Source of the DNA: Streptomyces sp. NBC_00237 | Lineage (GTDB): Bacteria; Actinomycetota; Actinomycetes; Streptomycetales; Streptomycetaceae | Reading direction: 5' to 3' | Length of the DNA stretch: 64,000 nt | Assembly (NCBI RefSeq): GCF_026342435.1 | Contig: NZ_JAPEMT010000001.1 | Location: 62,001-126,000 of the forward strand | Shown here: positions 62,258 to 64,000 of the stretch, piece after piece | Numbering within the stretch: position 1 is the stretch's first letter | Layout: each line of letters begins with the position of its first letter | Notes under the pieces: model-generated | Databases searched by the model: none | What the model was told of the DNA's origin: nothing | Seen by the model: only the letters and a program-made list of their open reading frames with translations | Translations under genes and position numbers: made by a program

Positions 62258-62848
62258 TCAGCGCACTGGAGTCAGTTCGGGGTCCTCGCGGAGCTTGCCG
62301 AGGGCGCGCGACACGGCGCTCTTGACGGTGCCGACGGAGACGCCGAGCACCTCGGCGGTCTGCACCTCGCTGAGGTCCTCGTAGTACCTGAGGACGACCA
62401 TGGCGCGCTGGCGGTCGGGGAGCTTCATGATCGCGCGCCACATGGCGTCGTGCAGGACCTGCCGCTCGGCGGGGTCCGGGGCGGGCGCGACGGAGGACGT
62501 GCTCGGCTCGGGCAGTTCCTCGCAGGCGAACTCGTCGACCTTGCGCTTGCGCCACTGGGAGGTGCGGGTGTTGACCAGCGCGCGGCGCACGTAGCCGTCC
62601 AGGGCGCGGTGGTCCTCGATGCGCTCCCAGGCGACGTACGTCTTGGTCAGCGCGGTCTGCAGCAGGTCCTCGGCGTCGCTCGGGTTGGCCGTCAGCGAGC
62701 GCGCGGTGCGCAGCAGGACGGGGCCCCGGGCCCGGACGTAGGAGGAGAACGACGGGTACCCCGTGAAGGCGGAGCGGCCGGGGTTCGCGGTGTGCCCGGC
62801 GTGCCCGGTGGCAGCCTTGGATGCGCTGGTGCAGACAGGCGTGGTCAT
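62258..62848 (-). CDS. SigE-family RNA polymerase sigma factor (ECF)
   Basis: Region 2 (residues about 35-100, ARSLTANPSDAEDLLQTALTKTYVAWERI) and region 4 (about 140-190, MKLPDRQRAMVVLRYYEDLSEVQTAEVLGVSVGTVKSAVSRALGKLRED) fit the actinobacterial SigE family. The N-terminal 25 residues are variable. ATG 62848 is chosen over an in-frame GTG at 62857 because GTGGAA serves as ribosome site. No anti-sigma gene is adjacent. The target is unknown; the downstream acyl-CoA ligase is a candidate. Confidence 0.88.
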   Translation of the reverse strand: MTTPVCTSASKAATGHAGHTANPGRSAFTGYPSFSSYVRARGPVLLRTARSLTANPSDAEDLLQTALTKTYVAWERIEDHRALDGYVRRALVNTRTSQWRKRKVDEFACEELPEPSTSSVAPAPDPAERQVLHDAMWRAIMKLPDRQRAMVVLRYYEDLSEVQTAEVLGVSVGTVKSAVSRALGKLREDPELTPVR

Positions 62849-63097
62849 GTGTTCCACGCTAGAAGTGGCGGCGGCCCCGGGGATCGGCCCCAGGTCCCGA
62901 AGGCATGTCCGCCTCAGGTTGTAGGGGTGGGGCAGGCCCCACCTCCTGAAGGTGGAGGGGGGCCGGTCCGACCTCAGGGTCGGGACGCGTCCGGGGTGAG
63001 GGTCGGAGGGCGGGGTGAGCGAGTCGCTCCAGGGGGACTGCCGGGGAAACCCCCTGGCCGGGACGGGTGGGAGCCACTTGACCAGGACGGGGGCGGG

Positions 63098-63994
63098 TCA
63101 CTCCCAGGTGCGGGCGACCAGGGCGTCGATCCGGTTGCGGTCGATGTTCAGGCGGTGCCCGCCGTGGGTCTCCTTGACGTTGCCCGCGTACTGGTGGACG
63201 CGGCGGTGCGGCATCCAGGCCCGGGGGTGCAGCGCCGGCTCCCCGGTCACCGACGGCTTCTTGCCCCAGCGGGCGAACCACACCACGGTGGGCAGGTCCT
63301 TGACCTTCGCCCGGCGGGCCCGTTCCAGGTGCACGACGCCGGAGTCGGCACTGCTGTAGTAGCCGGGGATGTAGCGGTGGCGGCGCAGCTCGCGGTTCCA
63401 GGCGCGGACGAAGTCCAGGGTGCGGGCGGCGCAGGCGCGGTTGCCCACGTCGTACGACTCCATGTCGAGGTAGAGGGTGCTGCCGGGGATCAGGCCGTGC
63501 CAGCGGGCGCGCGTCACCGCGTCCCGGGCCTCGGCCGCACCCTGCCGCCAGGAGTCGCGGCCGATCGCGTAACGCCGCTTGTGCTTGACGGTGACGCACG
63601 GGGACTGGGAGCCGACGTACACCGGGAGCAGGAACCAGCCCATCCGGTCCACCGACTTGATCCACTGCTTGTTGAGGTTCGTCTGGCGCGGACAGCCGCG
63701 GGCCCGGCCGCCGAAGTAGATGCCGACGGCGCGGTACGGGGAGGACCGCCAGGCCCGCATCGTCGCGACGGACGGGGCCTCGCACGTGTCGAAGGCCCAG
63801 CCGTTGAAGTGCACGGGCCGCCCGGAGTACGGCTTGGCCTCAGCGGACCGAGCCTCTCCCTCTCCGGGATGTGCCGCCGCCCCCGGCGTGGGCAGCGCGA
63901 GCAGGGCGGCGAACGCGAGGGCGAGCGCCACGCCTCTGCCGGACGACCATTTTCGTACGTACGATACGTACGTTGAGCCAGCAAATCGGTACAT
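63098..63994 (-). CDS. Secreted DUF1906 glycoside-hydrolase-like protein
   Basis: An N-terminal signal peptide (residues about 15-42: KWSSGRGVALALAFAALLALPTPGAAA) precedes a DUF1906/Rv2525c-like TIM-barrel domain. Segments: GWAFDTCEAPSVATMRAWRSSPYRAVGIYFGGRARGC, IPGSTLYLDMESYD (putative catalytic acidic pair) and YIPGYYSSADSGVVHL. The domain relates to GH25-type muramidases, so peptidoglycan hydrolysis is possible. The ATG at 63994 is six bases from the window edge; the ribosome site may lie outside. A later start in the signal peptide cannot be excluded. Confidence 0.83.
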   Translation of the reverse strand: MYRFAGSTYVSYVRKWSSGRGVALALAFAALLALPTPGAAAHPGEGEARSAEAKPYSGRPVHFNGWAFDTCEAPSVATMRAWRSSPYRAVGIYFGGRARGCPRQTNLNKQWIKSVDRMGWFLLPVYVGSQSPCVTVKHKRRYAIGRDSWRQGAAEARDAVTRARWHGLIPGSTLYLDMESYDVGNRACAARTLDFVRAWNRELRRHRYIPGYYSSADSGVVHLERARRAKVKDLPTVVWFARWGKKPSVTGEPALHPRAWMPHRRVHQYAGNVKETHGGHRLNIDRNRIDALVARTWE

Positions 63995-64000
63995 ACCGTT

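Overview
The window reads as a stretch of a Streptomyces chromosome. Base composition is very GC-rich, nearly every real reading frame ends its codons in G or C, and the gene content is typical of the genus: adjacent sporulation-type sigma factors sigF and sigN, a SigE-family sigma factor, ANTAR and STAS regulators, LAxTG-type surface proteins, F420-type oxidoreductases and many TetR/LysR/MarR regulators. Four perfect copies of the Streptomyces ParB site parS (GTTTCACGTGAAAC) suggest the central core, within reach of the replication origin. I identified no insertion sequence, CRISPR array, prophage structural gene or secondary-metabolite synthase.

Layout. 0-3 kb: dnaX, the SRP RNA gene and a tRNA-Ser. 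3-8.5 kb: a TetR/methyltransferase pair, an MFS exporter divergent from an XRE/MmyB-type regulator, a coding-like transporter remnant and a stand-alone sensor-domain membrane protein. 8.7-17.5 kb: a sortase-type surface protein, aquaporin and WrbA genes divergent from a TetR gene with three operator-like palindromes, a secreted M28 aminopeptidase, a LysR gene, a secreted SGNH hydrolase and a DoxX-like protein. 17.7-22 kb: a DUF6083 protein, a PIG-L deacetylase with a probable 3' frameshift, an ECF41/SigJ sigma factor followed by its likely FAD/NAD(P) oxidoreductase target, and a membrane protein. 22-25.4 kb: a cyanate cluster (cynR divergent from cynT-cynS, then a purine/cytosine-type deaminase). 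25.4-30.8 kb: a HerA-like ATPase, a LytR_C protein, upp, a deaminase-associated protein with tadA, and tRNA-Ser(CGA). 31-38 kb: a 1,212-residue secreted glycoamylase with DUF11 repeats, a 53-residue membrane peptide, a Dabb protein, sigF and sigN. 38-43.4 kb: a secreted proline-rich protein, a tail-anchored protein, and a MarR - MFS - YceI cluster in which transporter and YceI protein share a carboxypeptidase-regulatory-like domain. 43.8-51.7 kb: two GAF-ANTAR proteins divergent from a STAS protein, an MFS-TetR pair under a very long palindrome, an orphan OmpR regulator, an F420-type oxidoreductase and an amidohydrolase. 51.9-55.9 kb: a BRO-N antirepressor-like protein, a DUF2797 protein, and a tRNA-Arg whose 3' half is duplicated 1.3 kb away around a DUF4360 gene, as in an integration scar. 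56-64 kb: a giant degenerate PAS/kinase/receiver protein, two parS palindromes, an acyl-CoA ligase, a SigE-family sigma factor and a DUF1906 secreted protein.

Most units are small regulator-target modules: TetR with wrbA-aquaporin, CynR with cynT-cynS, ECF41 with its oxidoreductase, MarR with exporter-YceI. The observations I rate most worth following are the MFS/YceI shared-domain cluster, parS sites at the centre of long palindromes that can double as terminators, the tRNA-Arg att-like scar, and the pseudo-hybrid kinase. All assignments come from reading the sequence without any search.
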